Source of the DNA: Mycolicibacterium boenickei
Lineage (GTDB): Bacteria > Actinomycetota > Actinomycetes > Mycobacteriales > Mycobacteriaceae
Assembly: GCF_010731295.1 (NCBI RefSeq)
Contig: NZ_AP022579.1
Location: forward strand, 4,030,001-4,094,000
Length of the DNA: 64,000 nt
Direction of reading: 5' to 3'
The notes under the pieces are model-generated. The model worked only from the letters and a program-made list of their open reading frames with translations, searched no databases and was not told the DNA's origin. Positions 25,876-34,600 of the stretch are shown here, piece after piece. Within the stretch, counting starts at the first letter, position 1; each line of letters begins with the position of its first letter. Made by a program: the position numbers and the translations under genes.

Positions 25876-27365
25876 CCGTCGTGATCGCCGGTGCCGGACC
25901 GACCGGGCTTACTCTCGCCATCGAGCTGGCCCGCCGCGGCGTGCCCTGCCGGGTGCTGGACAAGGCGGCGGCGCTGTTCCCCGGCTCGCGCGGTAAGGGG
26001 CTGCAACCGCGCACCCTGGAGGTCTTCGACGACCTCGGCGTGATCGGTGCCGTGCTGGCCGCCGGTGAGGCCTTTCCGCCCATGCGGCTGTACCGCGGCA
26101 CAGACGTGGTTTGGCAGAAGCGGATCTACGACCTGCTGGGACTGCCGGAGCTGGAACCCACCCCGGCGGTGCCGTACCCGGACACCTGGCTGATCCCGCA
26201 GTGGCGCACCGACCAGATCCTGGCGGCGCGGTTCGCCGAACTCGGCGGGGCCATCGAATTCGGCACCGAGGTAACAGGTTTCACGCAAGACAGCGACGGC
26301 GTCACGGTGCAGACGAGTCGGGGTCCCATCAATGCCGACTACCTGGTCGGCGCCGACGGCGGCCGTAGCACGGTCCGCAAGGCATCCGGTGTCGACTTCC
26401 TGGGCGGTGCGCTCACCGAGGAACGCATCATCGTGGGCGACGTGCGGGCCTCCGGCCTCGACGGCCGGTGTTGCCACCTGCTGACCCGGGACGGCGACCA
26501 GTCCACCCGGTTCTCGCTGTGGAACCTGCCGGGCAGTGAGCACTACCAGCTGGTGGTGACGATGGCGCCGGGCGACGAGGTTCCCGCGCTGACCCTCGAC
26601 GGCATGCAGGCGGTGCTCGAACAACGGTCGGGTCGAGACGACGTGAGGCTGTCGGATCTGCGCTGGATCTCGCTGTATGGGGTGAACCTGCTCATGGCGC
26701 AACGCTTCCGGATGGGGCGAGTGCTCCTCGCCGGGGACGCGGCCCACGTGCATTCACCGGCTGGGGGACAGGGCGTCAACACCGGGGTGCAGGATGCCTA
26801 CAACCTCGGCTGGAAGCTGGCCGCGGTGTCGGCCGGAGCGCCCGAGGCCCTGCTGGACAGCTATGAGGCGGAACGTCTGCCGGTGGCCGCCGACGTGCTG
26901 CACCTCAGCGGCCTGTTGCATCGCCAGGGGTTCGGCGCGGCGGGGCCGGCGCCGGCGGCCATCCACCAGTTGGACATCAACTACCGCGGTGGCCCGCTCG
27001 CCGTCGACACAGATCCGGTCGGTGCTCTGCGCGCCGGAGACCGGGCTCCCGACGGTCTGCTGCCGGACGGCCGCCGACTGTTCGACGTGTTCCGCGGTCC
27101 GCACTGGACCGTGCTCCAATTCGGCTCCGATCCAGTCGATTTCGGGGTACCGCAGCTGAGCCTGGGGGTCACTGCCGACTACGACGTGCCCGTCGGCTCC
27201 TACGTGCTGGTCCGCCCCGACGGCTACGTCGGCGCGATCAGCACCCGGCCTGAAGTCATTCGCGACCAACTGTGCCGAGCAGGGGAGGCGCCAACCGCTA
27301 TTTCAAGTGTCGGAGCAGCTCGTCGCGAGACCACGGCGTCAGGCGAAACCGGCCGTCTCGAATGA
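25872..27365 (+). CDS. FAD-dependent aromatic hydroxylase (PheA/TfdB type)
   Basis: This 497-residue flavin monooxygenase has the FAD-binding VVIAGAGPTGLTLAIELARRG at the N-terminus, the DG motif YLVGADGGRSTVRKASG (about 157-173) and GDAAHVHSPAGGQGVNTG (about 290). The C-terminal thioredoxin-like region around VPVGSYVLVRPDGYVGAI is typical of phenol and polyketide hydroxylases. It is co-transcribed with the TetR gene. The last ~25 residues look non-conserved and overlap the convergent gene by 68 bases, so a C-terminal extension or a recent frame change near the end is possible. The substrate is unknown. Confidence 0.88.
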   Translation: MTVVIAGAGPTGLTLAIELARRGVPCRVLDKAAALFPGSRGKGLQPRTLEVFDDLGVIGAVLAAGEAFPPMRLYRGTDVVWQKRIYDLLGLPELEPTPAVPYPDTWLIPQWRTDQILAARFAELGGAIEFGTEVTGFTQDSDGVTVQTSRGPINADYLVGADGGRSTVRKASGVDFLGGALTEERIIVGDVRASGLDGRCCHLLTRDGDQSTRFSLWNLPGSEHYQLVVTMAPGDEVPALTLDGMQAVLEQRSGRDDVRLSDLRWISLYGVNLLMAQRFRMGRVLLAGDAAHVHSPAGGQGVNTGVQDAYNLGWKLAAVSAGAPEALLDSYEAERLPVAADVLHLSGLLHRQGFGAAGPAPAAIHQLDINYRGGPLAVDTDPVGALRAGDRAPDGLLPDGRRLFDVFRGPHWTVLQFGSDPVDFGVPQLSLGVTADYDVPVGSYVLVRPDGYVGAISTRPEVIRDQLCRAGEAPTAISSVGAARRETTASGETGRLE

Positions 27366-28404
27366 CCGCGATCGCCACGTCATTCGCATCGAGCCCGGAA
27401 TGGTCAGTGGGGGAGAAGTGGTATTCGCCTTCCGGCGTGAGGCATGTCAGTGAGTCCATGGCCTGCTGGACTGCCTGCGGCGCGTCATCGCCGGCCGCGT
27501 CGACAGCTGCCGCAATCAGCTTCGCGGCGGTGTATCCGTCCACCGCGAACTGAGAGGGTGGTGCGCCGTGCCGGATATCGAACGGTTCGGTGAGAGCGGC
27601 GATGACAGTACGGGTCGCTGACGGCGGCAGATCCGACACCACACTCACCAATGAGGTCGCCACGACGATGCCGTCGGCGCCCGGGCCGACTTCGGTCACG
27701 AAGCTGGGGCTCGCGGCGCCGAGCCCCGCGACCATCGGAATGCTCAGGCCGGCTGACCGGAAGGCCAGCGCCAATCCGGTCGCGGGTGGACCGGTGACCC
27801 ATGCCATCAAGGCGTGCGCGCCGCTCTCGGCGACCTCGGCGACAGCGGGTCCGAAATTCTCGGTGTCGACCTTGACCGACACGACGGTGGCCGCTTCGAT
27901 TCCGAACTGGCCCAACATGGCTTCCTGCGTCGCCCATGCCTCGCGGTTGAACACGCTGTCGGAATCGAAGGTGACCGCGATTCTGGTCAGGCCGTGATCC
28001 CGGCAGTATCTGAGAAGCTGGGCGGCGACCAGATGTCCCGTCGGCGGTGACATGAACACATACGGACGGACGGGATCGACCTGGGTGTGCGCGGCTCCGG
28101 TCGATACGTACACCACCCGGCGTTCATCGGTGTGCGGCAGGACCGCCAAACTCGCGTTGGAGAACGATGTTCCGACGACGGCAGCGACACCGCGGTCGGC
28201 CAACCGGTGGTAGGCGGCCACCGCACCCGGGGGGAGACTCTCGTCGTCCTCGACCGCCAGCTCCACGCGGCGACCGAGTACACCGCCCGCGTCGTTGAGC
28301 TGCTGTACCGCGAGCTCGGCTCCGTCCCGGTTTTCCAGACCCATGTAATTCGAGCCGGTCAGCGACGTCACCTGCCCGATCACGATCGGAGGTGACGGCG
28401 GCAC
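27298..28404 (-). CDS. Type-1 periplasmic-binding-fold protein (LivJ-like) without a signal peptide
   Basis: This 368-residue protein resembles the branched-chain amino acid binding family: IGQVTSLTGSNYMGLENRDGAELAVQQLNDAGGV at the start (two segments) and YTAAKLIAAAVDAAG near the end. It begins MPPSPPIVIGQV, directly in the first strand, with no signal peptide. A TAA in frame three codons upstream, part of the -10 TAACCT (complement of 28411-28416, 6 bases before GTG 28404), shows the start cannot lie further upstream. No permease or ATPase is adjacent. It may be a cytoplasmic sensor. It overlaps the convergent FAD gene by 68 bases. Confidence 0.8.
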   Translation of the reverse strand: MPPSPPIVIGQVTSLTGSNYMGLENRDGAELAVQQLNDAGGVLGRRVELAVEDDESLPPGAVAAYHRLADRGVAAVVGTSFSNASLAVLPHTDERRVVYVSTGAAHTQVDPVRPYVFMSPPTGHLVAAQLLRYCRDHGLTRIAVTFDSDSVFNREAWATQEAMLGQFGIEAATVVSVKVDTENFGPAVAEVAESGAHALMAWVTGPPATGLALAFRSAGLSIPMVAGLGAASPSFVTEVGPGADGIVVATSLVSVVSDLPPSATRTVIAALTEPFDIRHGAPPSQFAVDGYTAAKLIAAAVDAAGDDAPQAVQQAMDSLTCLTPEGEYHFSPTDHSGLDANDVAIAVIRDGRFRLTPWSRDELLRHLK

Positions 28405-28441
28405 GATGGAAGGTTAGCGCGACCACCGTGGCGTCGATCCG

Positions 28442-29107
28442 TTACCCGGCGGCGTCGAGCAGAATCCGGACCAGGTCATCGTGGTTGTCGCGCATGAGGT
28501 TATGCGCCCCGTCGAGCGAATGTGTCGTCCACGCCGGGTCGGTCCGCAGCCGCTCGTACGTGGGCGCGAAGGGCGATTCGGTCGGCCAGCGCTGCGCGTA
28601 GACGAACGTCCGGCGGACATCCGGCGGTGTGTTGCCGAGCCGGATCGGCTGCAGCAGCGATGCCAGCGGGTGTGCCGTCGCGCGTGCGTCGAAGAACGGC
28701 AGCGGCGGCACGCCGTAACCCGTGGCATCCACGCCGATGTACCACTCGCGTTGTGCGTCGTTGGTCAAGGTCCAACAGGAATCGCCGTCGCGCGGCACGA
28801 ACGCATCCAGGTACACCAGCGAATCAACCTGCTGCGGTACACGATCCGCAACAGCGGTGATCACCATGCCCCCGTAACTGTGGCCGACCAGGACGGTATC
28901 GGTCACCTGCCGGGACCTCATCTCGGCGATCACATCGGTGATGTGGGTTTCCAGGTTGACCCCGGCATGGGCCAGGTGGGCACGCTCGGCCACCCCGGTC
29001 AGCGTCGGCGCCAGCACCCGGTGACCTTCGGCGCGCAACGCGGCGGCGAGATCGTCGAAGCACCACCCGCCGTGGCAGGCACCGGGCACCAGCACATAGG
29101 TCCTCAT
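28442..29107 (-). CDS. Alpha/beta-hydrolase
   Basis: This 221-residue hydrolase has the oxyanion segment YVLVPGACHGGWCFDDLA, the nucleophile elbow VGHSYGGM (about 73-80) and a C-terminal histidine in DGAHNLMRDNHDDL. It is related to the salicylate-esterase/hydroxynitrile-lyase-like branch often found beside monooxygenases. Its start overlaps the stop of the FAD monooxygenase gene (ATGA), so the two form one operon, divergent from a LysR gene. It probably hydrolyses a product or activated form of the same pathway; the substrate is unknown. Confidence 0.88.
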   Translation of the reverse strand: MRTYVLVPGACHGGWCFDDLAAALRAEGHRVLAPTLTGVAERAHLAHAGVNLETHITDVIAEMRSRQVTDTVLVGHSYGGMVITAVADRVPQQVDSLVYLDAFVPRDGDSCWTLTNDAQREWYIGVDATGYGVPPLPFFDARATAHPLASLLQPIRLGNTPPDVRRTFVYAQRWPTESPFAPTYERLRTDPAWTTHSLDGAHNLMRDNHDDLVRILLDAAG

Positions 29108-30234
29108 CGGGAACTCCTGTCGGCGAGGGTGTTTCGCCGATATTCGGCGGTGACGCGGGCCAGCTCCTCGGGATCTCCGGCGTGCATCTCGCGATTGGCA
29201 TGCACCACGGCCGTGGTCTCGGGGACCCGGCGGGCCTCGTAGCCGGCGACGCCCCGGCCGGCGGCAAGCTCATCGGCGAGGGCGCGGGCGTCGAGGATGG
29301 CCTGGGAACCGCCGTTGGCGCCGACGGGGTACATCGGATGCGCGGCGTCCCCCAGCAGCGTGACGCGTCGAGTACCCCAGCGGGACAACGGCTCGCGGTC
29401 GACCATCGGATACTCGAACACCGCCTCGGATCGGTTGACCAGTTCAGCCGGGTCCAGCCAGTCCAGCCGCCAGCCCGACATGCGGGCCGCCACCGTCGCG
29501 GGATCGACCTCGGTGTTCCAGTTCGCATCCCCCGGAAGTGGACCGGGCGCGGCCTCGGTGACCTGCAGCACCCAGTTCACCTGATCGCCGCCGATGGGGT
29601 AGGTGACCAGTTCGACCCCGTCGTCACCTTTGACGATGGCCATCGTGCGGCCGTCGAGAAACGGCTGAATATGGCCGGCGCCCCGGAACATCCGCACGCC
29701 CGACCAGGCCAGTGGATCGGGACCGGGGTGCAACTGCCTGCGCACCTCGGAGTGCACGCCGTCCGCGCCGACGAACACCGCGGCGGTGAACTCACCTGCG
29801 TGCGTGGCCACGCGCACCCGGTGGTCGGATTCCTCGAAACCGGTGACCGCGGCGCCGGTGCGTACCGCGTCGGGACCCAGCCGGGTTCGGACCGCCTCGA
29901 GCAACAGCATCTGCAGCCGTCCGCGATGCACCGAGCACTGCGGATACCCGTAGCCGCCTTCGATTCCGCGGGGCTCGCGGAACAACAGGGCGCCGTCGGA
30001 GCGGTAGAAATCGATCACGGCGGGGGTCGCGGACATGGCCAGTAGGGCCTCGCCCAGGCCGAGTTCGGAGAGTTCGCGTACCGCGTGGGGCAACAGGTTG
30101 ATGCCGACGCCGAGGGCCCGCAGTTCCCGGGCGCTCTCCAGGACTGTGACCTGGAAGCCCTTGGCGTGCAGCGCGAGTGCGGTGCTGAGGCCGCCGATTC
30201 CGGCGCCGGCGATGACGATGGGGTCTGTGGACAT
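29104..30234 (-). CDS. FAD-dependent monooxygenase (salicylate/PHBH-like)
   Basis: This 376-residue flavoprotein shows PIVIAGAGIGGLSTALALHAKG (dinucleotide binding), VFVGADGVHSEVRRQLHPG (about 160-178) and LLGDAAHPMYPVGANGGSQAI (about 290-310). It groups with single-component aromatic hydroxylases. ATG 30234 follows GGAG by a few bases and gives a normal N-terminus; the frame is open to 30360 but that part crosses the divergent regulatory region. It is the first gene of an operon with an alpha/beta-hydrolase. The LysR gene opposite is its probable regulator. Confidence 0.88.
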   Translation of the reverse strand: MSTDPIVIAGAGIGGLSTALALHAKGFQVTVLESARELRALGVGINLLPHAVRELSELGLGEALLAMSATPAVIDFYRSDGALLFREPRGIEGGYGYPQCSVHRGRLQMLLLEAVRTRLGPDAVRTGAAVTGFEESDHRVRVATHAGEFTAAVFVGADGVHSEVRRQLHPGPDPLAWSGVRMFRGAGHIQPFLDGRTMAIVKGDDGVELVTYPIGGDQVNWVLQVTEAAPGPLPGDANWNTEVDPATVAARMSGWRLDWLDPAELVNRSEAVFEYPMVDREPLSRWGTRRVTLLGDAAHPMYPVGANGGSQAILDARALADELAAGRGVAGYEARRVPETTAVVHANREMHAGDPEELARVTAEYRRNTLADRSSR

Positions 30235-30273
30235 GACTCCAGCCTGGTCAGCGTCGAATGATAAGTCCAATAC

Positions 30274-30293
30274 ATAGTCATTCCACAAACTAT
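30274..30293. promoter_or_regulatory. Inverted repeat ATAGT-N10-ACTAT between LysR and monooxygenase genes
   Basis: A perfect 5-base dyad with a 10-base centre (30274-30278 and 30289-30293) lies in the 70-base AT-rich divergent gap. Size, spacing and position fit a LysR recognition site. TATTGT at 30291-30296, 8 bases before ATG 30305, could be the lysR -10 and would overlap the site, consistent with autoregulation. Confidence 0.55.
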
Positions 30294-30304
30294 TGTGATT
30301 TCTT

Positions 30305-31192
30305 ATGGAATTGCGCCAGCTCGAATACTTCGTCGCGGTGGCCGAGGAAGCCAACTTCACCCGTGCCGCCGAGCGTGTTCACGTCGCGCAACCTGCAGTC
30401 AGCGCGCAGATCCGGCATCTGGAACGCGAACTCGGCCATGAGCTGTTCGACCGCAGCCGCCGGGCGGTGCGGCTGACCGCTGCCGGCGCGGCGGTGCTGC
30501 CGCACGCCCGGGCGGCGCTGGCCGCGGTAACCGCGGCCCGCACTGCCGTCGACGAACTCGGCGCGCTGGTGCGGGGTTCGGTGGTGGTGGGCACCGTGAC
30601 GGCCCATGACTTCGACATGCCGGATCTGCTGGCCCAGTTCCACGCCGCGCACCCGCTGGTCGACATCACCCTGACCACCGACGAGTCCGACGCACTGCTG
30701 GACGGTCTGCGTTCGGGACGCCTCGATGTGGCCATCGTGTCGGTGGGCGCCGAACTGCCTGCCGGTTTGGCTGCCGAGGTGGTGACCGATCAGCGCATCG
30801 TCGCCGCCGTGGCGGACGACCATCCGTGGGGTCGGCGACACCGTGTCGCGCTGCGTGATCTCGTGGACCACCCGATCATCGCCCTGCCGAGCGGCGCCGG
30901 GATCCGCCACCAGTTCGACCAGGCCTGCCGTGCGTCCGGGGTGGCGGTACGCGTCGCCTTCGAGGCGAGTACCCCGAATGCGTTGGCCGAGCTCGCCGAG
31001 CGTGGGCTCGGAGTCGCGGTGTTGCCGGAATCCGTGGCCATCACCCGCCCGGCGCTGCACCCGCTGCCCATCACGCCCGAGCTGCGCGGCCGGCTGGTGT
31101 TCGCGTGGCGGGTGCAGGGCCCGATGAGCCCGGCCGCCAAGGTCTTGATCGAGATGGCTCGTCGCCGTCTGCGCGTCGGTGGCCCCGCATAG
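30305..31192 (+). CDS. LysR-family regulator
   Basis: This 295-residue protein has the standard LysR N-terminus MELRQLEYFVAVAEEANFTR and helix-turn-helix AAERVHVAQPAVSAQIRHLE (about 21-40), followed by a two-lobed effector domain (LVRGSVVVGTVTAHDFDMPD at its start). It is divergent from a FAD monooxygenase/hydrolase operon, the classic arrangement for LysR control of aromatic catabolism. It ends 10 bases before the polA start, and the polA promoter motif lies partly inside its 3' end. Confidence 0.93.
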   Translation: MELRQLEYFVAVAEEANFTRAAERVHVAQPAVSAQIRHLERELGHELFDRSRRAVRLTAAGAAVLPHARAALAAVTAARTAVDELGALVRGSVVVGTVTAHDFDMPDLLAQFHAAHPLVDITLTTDESDALLDGLRSGRLDVAIVSVGAELPAGLAAEVVTDQRIVAAVADDHPWGRRHRVALRDLVDHPIIALPSGAGIRHQFDQACRASGVAVRVAFEASTPNALAELAERGLGVAVLPESVAITRPALHPLPITPELRGRLVFAWRVQGPMSPAAKVLIEMARRRLRVGGPA

Positions 31193-31195
31193 AGT
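31173..31195 (+). promoter_or_regulatory. Putative PafBC-type DNA-damage promoter of polA
   Basis: GCGTCGGTG (31173-31181), an 8-base spacer and TAGAGT (31190-31195) match the mycobacterial RecA-independent damage motif TTGTCRGTG-N8-TANNNT at 7 of 9 upstream positions plus the -10. The -10 ends 7 bases before GTG 31203, predicting a leaderless mRNA. Confidence 0.5.
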
Positions 31196-31202
31196 GAGGG
31201 CC

Positions 31203-33941
31203 GTGAGCCCCGCGAAGACCGAGACGAAGAACGCGCCGAACCCGACCGCCGACGACAAACCCACATTGATGCTTCTCGATGGCAATTCGCTGGCTTTCCG
31301 GGCGTTTTACGCGCTGCCCGCCGAGAATTTCAAGACCCAGGGCGGGCTGACCACCAATGCGGTCTACGGGTTCACCTCGATGTTGATCAACCTGCTGCGG
31401 GACGAGCAGCCCAGCCACGTGGCGGCCGCGTTCGACGTGTCGCGCCAGACCTTCCGCAAGGACAAGTACCCGGAGTACAAGGAAGGCCGGTCCGCCACGC
31501 CCGACGAGTTCCGCGGGCAGATCGACATCACCAAGGAGGTGCTCGGCGCTCTTGGCATCACCGCGCTGGCCGAGCCGGGCTTCGAGGCCGACGACATCAT
31601 CGCGACGCTGGCCACCCAGGCCGAGCAGGAGGGCTATCGGGTGCTGGTGGTCACCGGCGACCGTGACTCGCTGCAGTTGGTCACCGACAACGTCACCGTG
31701 CTCTACCCGCGCAAGGGGGTCAGCGAGCTGACCCGGTTCACCCCGGACGCGGTGGTGGAGAAGTACGGGCTGACCCCGACGCAGTATCCGGATTTCGCGG
31801 CCCTGCGTGGGGACCCGAGCGACAACCTGCCCGGCATCCCCGGGGTCGGGGAGAAGACGGCGACCAAGTGGATCGTCGAGTACGGCTCGCTGCAGTCACT
31901 GGTCGACAACGTCGAGAAGGTCAAGGGCAAGGTGGGCGACTCGCTGCGGGCCAACCTGTCCAGCGTGGTGCTCAACCGTGAGCTGACCGATCTGGTGCGC
32001 GACGTACCCCTGGCCCAGACGCCGGACACGCTGCGGATGCAGCCCTGGAACCGCGACCAGATCCACCGGCTGTTCGACGACCTGGAATTCCGCGTCCTGC
32101 GGGACCGGCTGTTCGAGACCCTGGTCGCCTCCGAGCCGGAGGTCGAGCACGGGTTCGACGTCCGTGGCCGGGCGCTGGAACCAGGAGAGCTCGCGGCGTG
32201 GCTCGCCGAGCACAGCCTGGGCAACCGGTTCGGCCTGGCCGTGGTCGGCACCCACCTGGCCTACGACGCCGACGCCACCGCGCTGGCCATCGTGGCGGCC
32301 GACGGCGACGGGCGTTACATCGACACCGCCACGCTGACCCCTGAGGACGAGGAGGCGCTGGCGCGGTGGCTGGGGGATCCCGGCCCGCCGAAGGCGCTGC
32401 ACGAGGCGAAACTGGCCATGCATGATCTGGCCGGCCGGGGCTGGACGCTGCGCGGCGTCACCTCCGACACCGCGCTGGCCGCCTATCTGGTGCGTCCGGG
32501 CCAGCGCAGCTTCGCACTCGACGACCTGGCGGTGCGCTACCTGCGCCGTGAGCTGCGGGCCGAAACGCCTGAGCAGCAACAGCTTTCGCTTCTGGACGAT
32601 TCGGACGGCGTCGACGAGCAGGCGGTGCAGACGCTGATCCTGCGGGCCTGCGCGGTGCTGGACCTCGCCGACGCGCTGGACGAGGAACTGGCCCGTATCG
32701 ACTCGTCGTCACTGCTGGGCCGGATGGAGCTGCCGGTGCAGCGGGCGCTGGCCCAGATGGAGTCCATCGGCATCGCCGTCGACCTGGACAAGCTGCAGGA
32801 GCTGCAGAGCGAGTTCGCCGATCAGATCCGCGACGCCGCCGAGGCCGCCTATGCGGTGATCGGCAAGCAGATCAACCTCGGGTCGCCCAAGCAGCTGCAG
32901 GTGGTGCTGTTCGACGAACTCGAGATGCCGAAGACCAAACGCACCAAGACCGGTTACACCACCGACGCGGATGCGCTGCAGTCCCTGTTCGACAAGACCG
33001 GGCACCCGTTCCTGCAGCACCTACTGGCCCACCGTGACGCCACCCGGCTCAAGGTCACGGTCGACGGCCTGCTCAACTCGGTCGCCTCCGACGGCCGCAT
33101 CCACACCACCTTCAACCAGACCATCGCGGCGACCGGCCGGCTCTCGTCGACCGAGCCCAACCTGCAGAACATCCCGATCCGTACCGAGGCGGGTCGTCGC
33201 ATCCGCGACGCGTTCGTCGTCGGCCAGGGTCCGGACGGACCGTATGCCGAGCTGATGACCGCCGACTACAGCCAGATCGAGATGCGGATCATGGCGCACC
33301 TGTCCCGGGACGAAGGCCTCATCGAAGCGTTCAACACCGGTGAGGACCTGCACTCGTTCGTGGCGTCGCGGGCCTTCTCGGTGCCCATCGACGAGGTGAC
33401 CCCGGAGCTGCGGCGCCGGGTCAAGGCGATGTCCTACGGGCTGGCCTACGGGCTGAGCGCCTACGGGTTGGCCAGCCAGCTCAAGATCTCCACCGAAGAG
33501 GCCAAGGTGCAGATGGAGCAGTACTTCGACCGGTTCGGCGGGGTACGCGACTACCTGCGTGACGTGGTCGACCAGGCCCGCAAGGACGGGTTCACCTCGA
33601 CGGTGCTGGGCCGTCGTCGCTACCTGCCGGAGCTCGACAGCACCAACCGCAACGTGCGCGAGGCGGCCGAGCGGGCCGCCCTGAACGCGCCGATCCAGGG
33701 CAGCGCCGCCGACATCATCAAGGTGGCGATGATCAACGTCGACGCGGCGATCAAGGACGCCGGGCTGAAGTCCCGGATGCTCCTGCAGGTCCACGACGAG
33801 CTGTTGTTCGAGGTGGCCGAGGGGGAGCGGGACACCTTGGAGGCGCTGGTCCGCGAGCACATGGGCAACGCCTACCCGCTGGACGTGCCGCTGGAGGTAT
33901 CGGTGGGGTACGGCCCCAGCTGGGACGCCGCGGCGCACTAG
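31203..33941 (+). CDS. polA: DNA polymerase I
   Basis: PolA fills gaps in excision repair and processes Okazaki fragments. The 912-residue protein has the 5'-3' exonuclease domain at about 17-310 (MLLDGNSLAFRAFYALP, FEADDIIATLA, VTGDRDSLQLV, LRGDPSDNLPGIPGVGEKTA), a degenerate 3'-5' exonuclease region (~310-500) and the polymerase domain (motif A ADYSQIEMRIMAHLS, motif B RRRVKAMSYGLAYGLS, motif C LLQVHDELLFEV). GTG 31203 is preferred to ATG 31179: a TAGAGT -10 ends 7 bases before it. The promoter resembles those of uvrB and uvrA in this window. Confidence 0.97.
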   Translation: MSPAKTETKNAPNPTADDKPTLMLLDGNSLAFRAFYALPAENFKTQGGLTTNAVYGFTSMLINLLRDEQPSHVAAAFDVSRQTFRKDKYPEYKEGRSATPDEFRGQIDITKEVLGALGITALAEPGFEADDIIATLATQAEQEGYRVLVVTGDRDSLQLVTDNVTVLYPRKGVSELTRFTPDAVVEKYGLTPTQYPDFAALRGDPSDNLPGIPGVGEKTATKWIVEYGSLQSLVDNVEKVKGKVGDSLRANLSSVVLNRELTDLVRDVPLAQTPDTLRMQPWNRDQIHRLFDDLEFRVLRDRLFETLVASEPEVEHGFDVRGRALEPGELAAWLAEHSLGNRFGLAVVGTHLAYDADATALAIVAADGDGRYIDTATLTPEDEEALARWLGDPGPPKALHEAKLAMHDLAGRGWTLRGVTSDTALAAYLVRPGQRSFALDDLAVRYLRRELRAETPEQQQLSLLDDSDGVDEQAVQTLILRACAVLDLADALDEELARIDSSSLLGRMELPVQRALAQMESIGIAVDLDKLQELQSEFADQIRDAAEAAYAVIGKQINLGSPKQLQVVLFDELEMPKTKRTKTGYTTDADALQSLFDKTGHPFLQHLLAHRDATRLKVTVDGLLNSVASDGRIHTTFNQTIAATGRLSSTEPNLQNIPIRTEAGRRIRDAFVVGQGPDGPYAELMTADYSQIEMRIMAHLSRDEGLIEAFNTGEDLHSFVASRAFSVPIDEVTPELRRRVKAMSYGLAYGLSAYGLASQLKISTEEAKVQMEQYFDRFGGVRDYLRDVVDQARKDGFTSTVLGRRRYLPELDSTNRNVREAAERAALNAPIQGSAADIIKVAMINVDAAIKDAGLKSRMLLQVHDELLFEVAEGERDTLEALVREHMGNAYPLDVPLEVSVGYGPSWDAAAH

Positions 33942-33959
33942 CCGCCCATCGGGCGCCGG

Positions 33960-34595
33960 CTAGCGGGCGTCGGCGCCCAGCCCCACACCCAGTGCGATCA
34001 GCGCGGCCCCCATCACGCGTTCGATCCGGCGACGGATGTGGGTGCGGTTGAGGACGTTTCGGGCCCGGTCGGCGGCCACGACGACACCGACGCACCACGA
34101 CGTGTCGATCACCAGCTGAATGGCGGCGAGCACCAGCAGAGTCGGCAGCACCGGGCCGGTGGTGGGCAGGAACTGGGGGAGTACGACGATGCCGAAGGCC
34201 GCCGCCTTCGGGTTGGCGGCGATGGACAGCAGGGCCGCGCGGAACGCCGCCGCCGGGGTGCGGCCGCGTGGCGGCAGTGCCACGTCCATGCCGGCCGGGT
34301 GCTTCGCGCTGCGCCAGGCGCTGACACCGAGCCAGACCAGGATCGCGGCCCCGACGATGTGCAGCGCCAGTGACAGCCAGTGGTTGGCGGTCAGCAGGAT
34401 CGACAGTCCGCCGCCGCCGGCCAGGGTCCAGCCGCAGATGCCGATCTCGTTGCCGACCACCGCCGCCAGCCCCGCGGATCTGCCGTCACGCACCGAGCGG
34501 TGCAGGAACAGCGCAGTCGCCGGACCGGGCAGCGCGGCAAGGATCACCGACGCGACCAGGAAGGCAGGCAGTACGTCGAGGATGTGGGCGAGCAT
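33960..34595 (-). CDS. LysE-family translocator
   Basis: This 211-residue membrane protein of the LysE/RhtB export superfamily has five to six hydrophobic segments. The family signature GPATALFLHRSVRDGRSAGLAAVVGNEIG is at about 24-52, and NPKAAAFGIVVLPQF is the second conserved block. It probably exports an amino acid or small metabolite; the substrate is unknown. It starts 5 bases after the stop of the PrsW-like gene and forms an operon with it. It ends convergently to polA with an 18-base gap. Confidence 0.88.
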   Translation of the reverse strand: MLAHILDVLPAFLVASVILAALPGPATALFLHRSVRDGRSAGLAAVVGNEIGICGWTLAGGGGLSILLTANHWLSLALHIVGAAILVWLGVSAWRSAKHPAGMDVALPPRGRTPAAAFRAALLSIAANPKAAAFGIVVLPQFLPTTGPVLPTLLVLAAIQLVIDTSWCVGVVVAADRARNVLNRTHIRRRIERVMGAALIALGVGLGADAR

Positions 34596-34600
34596 GGATG

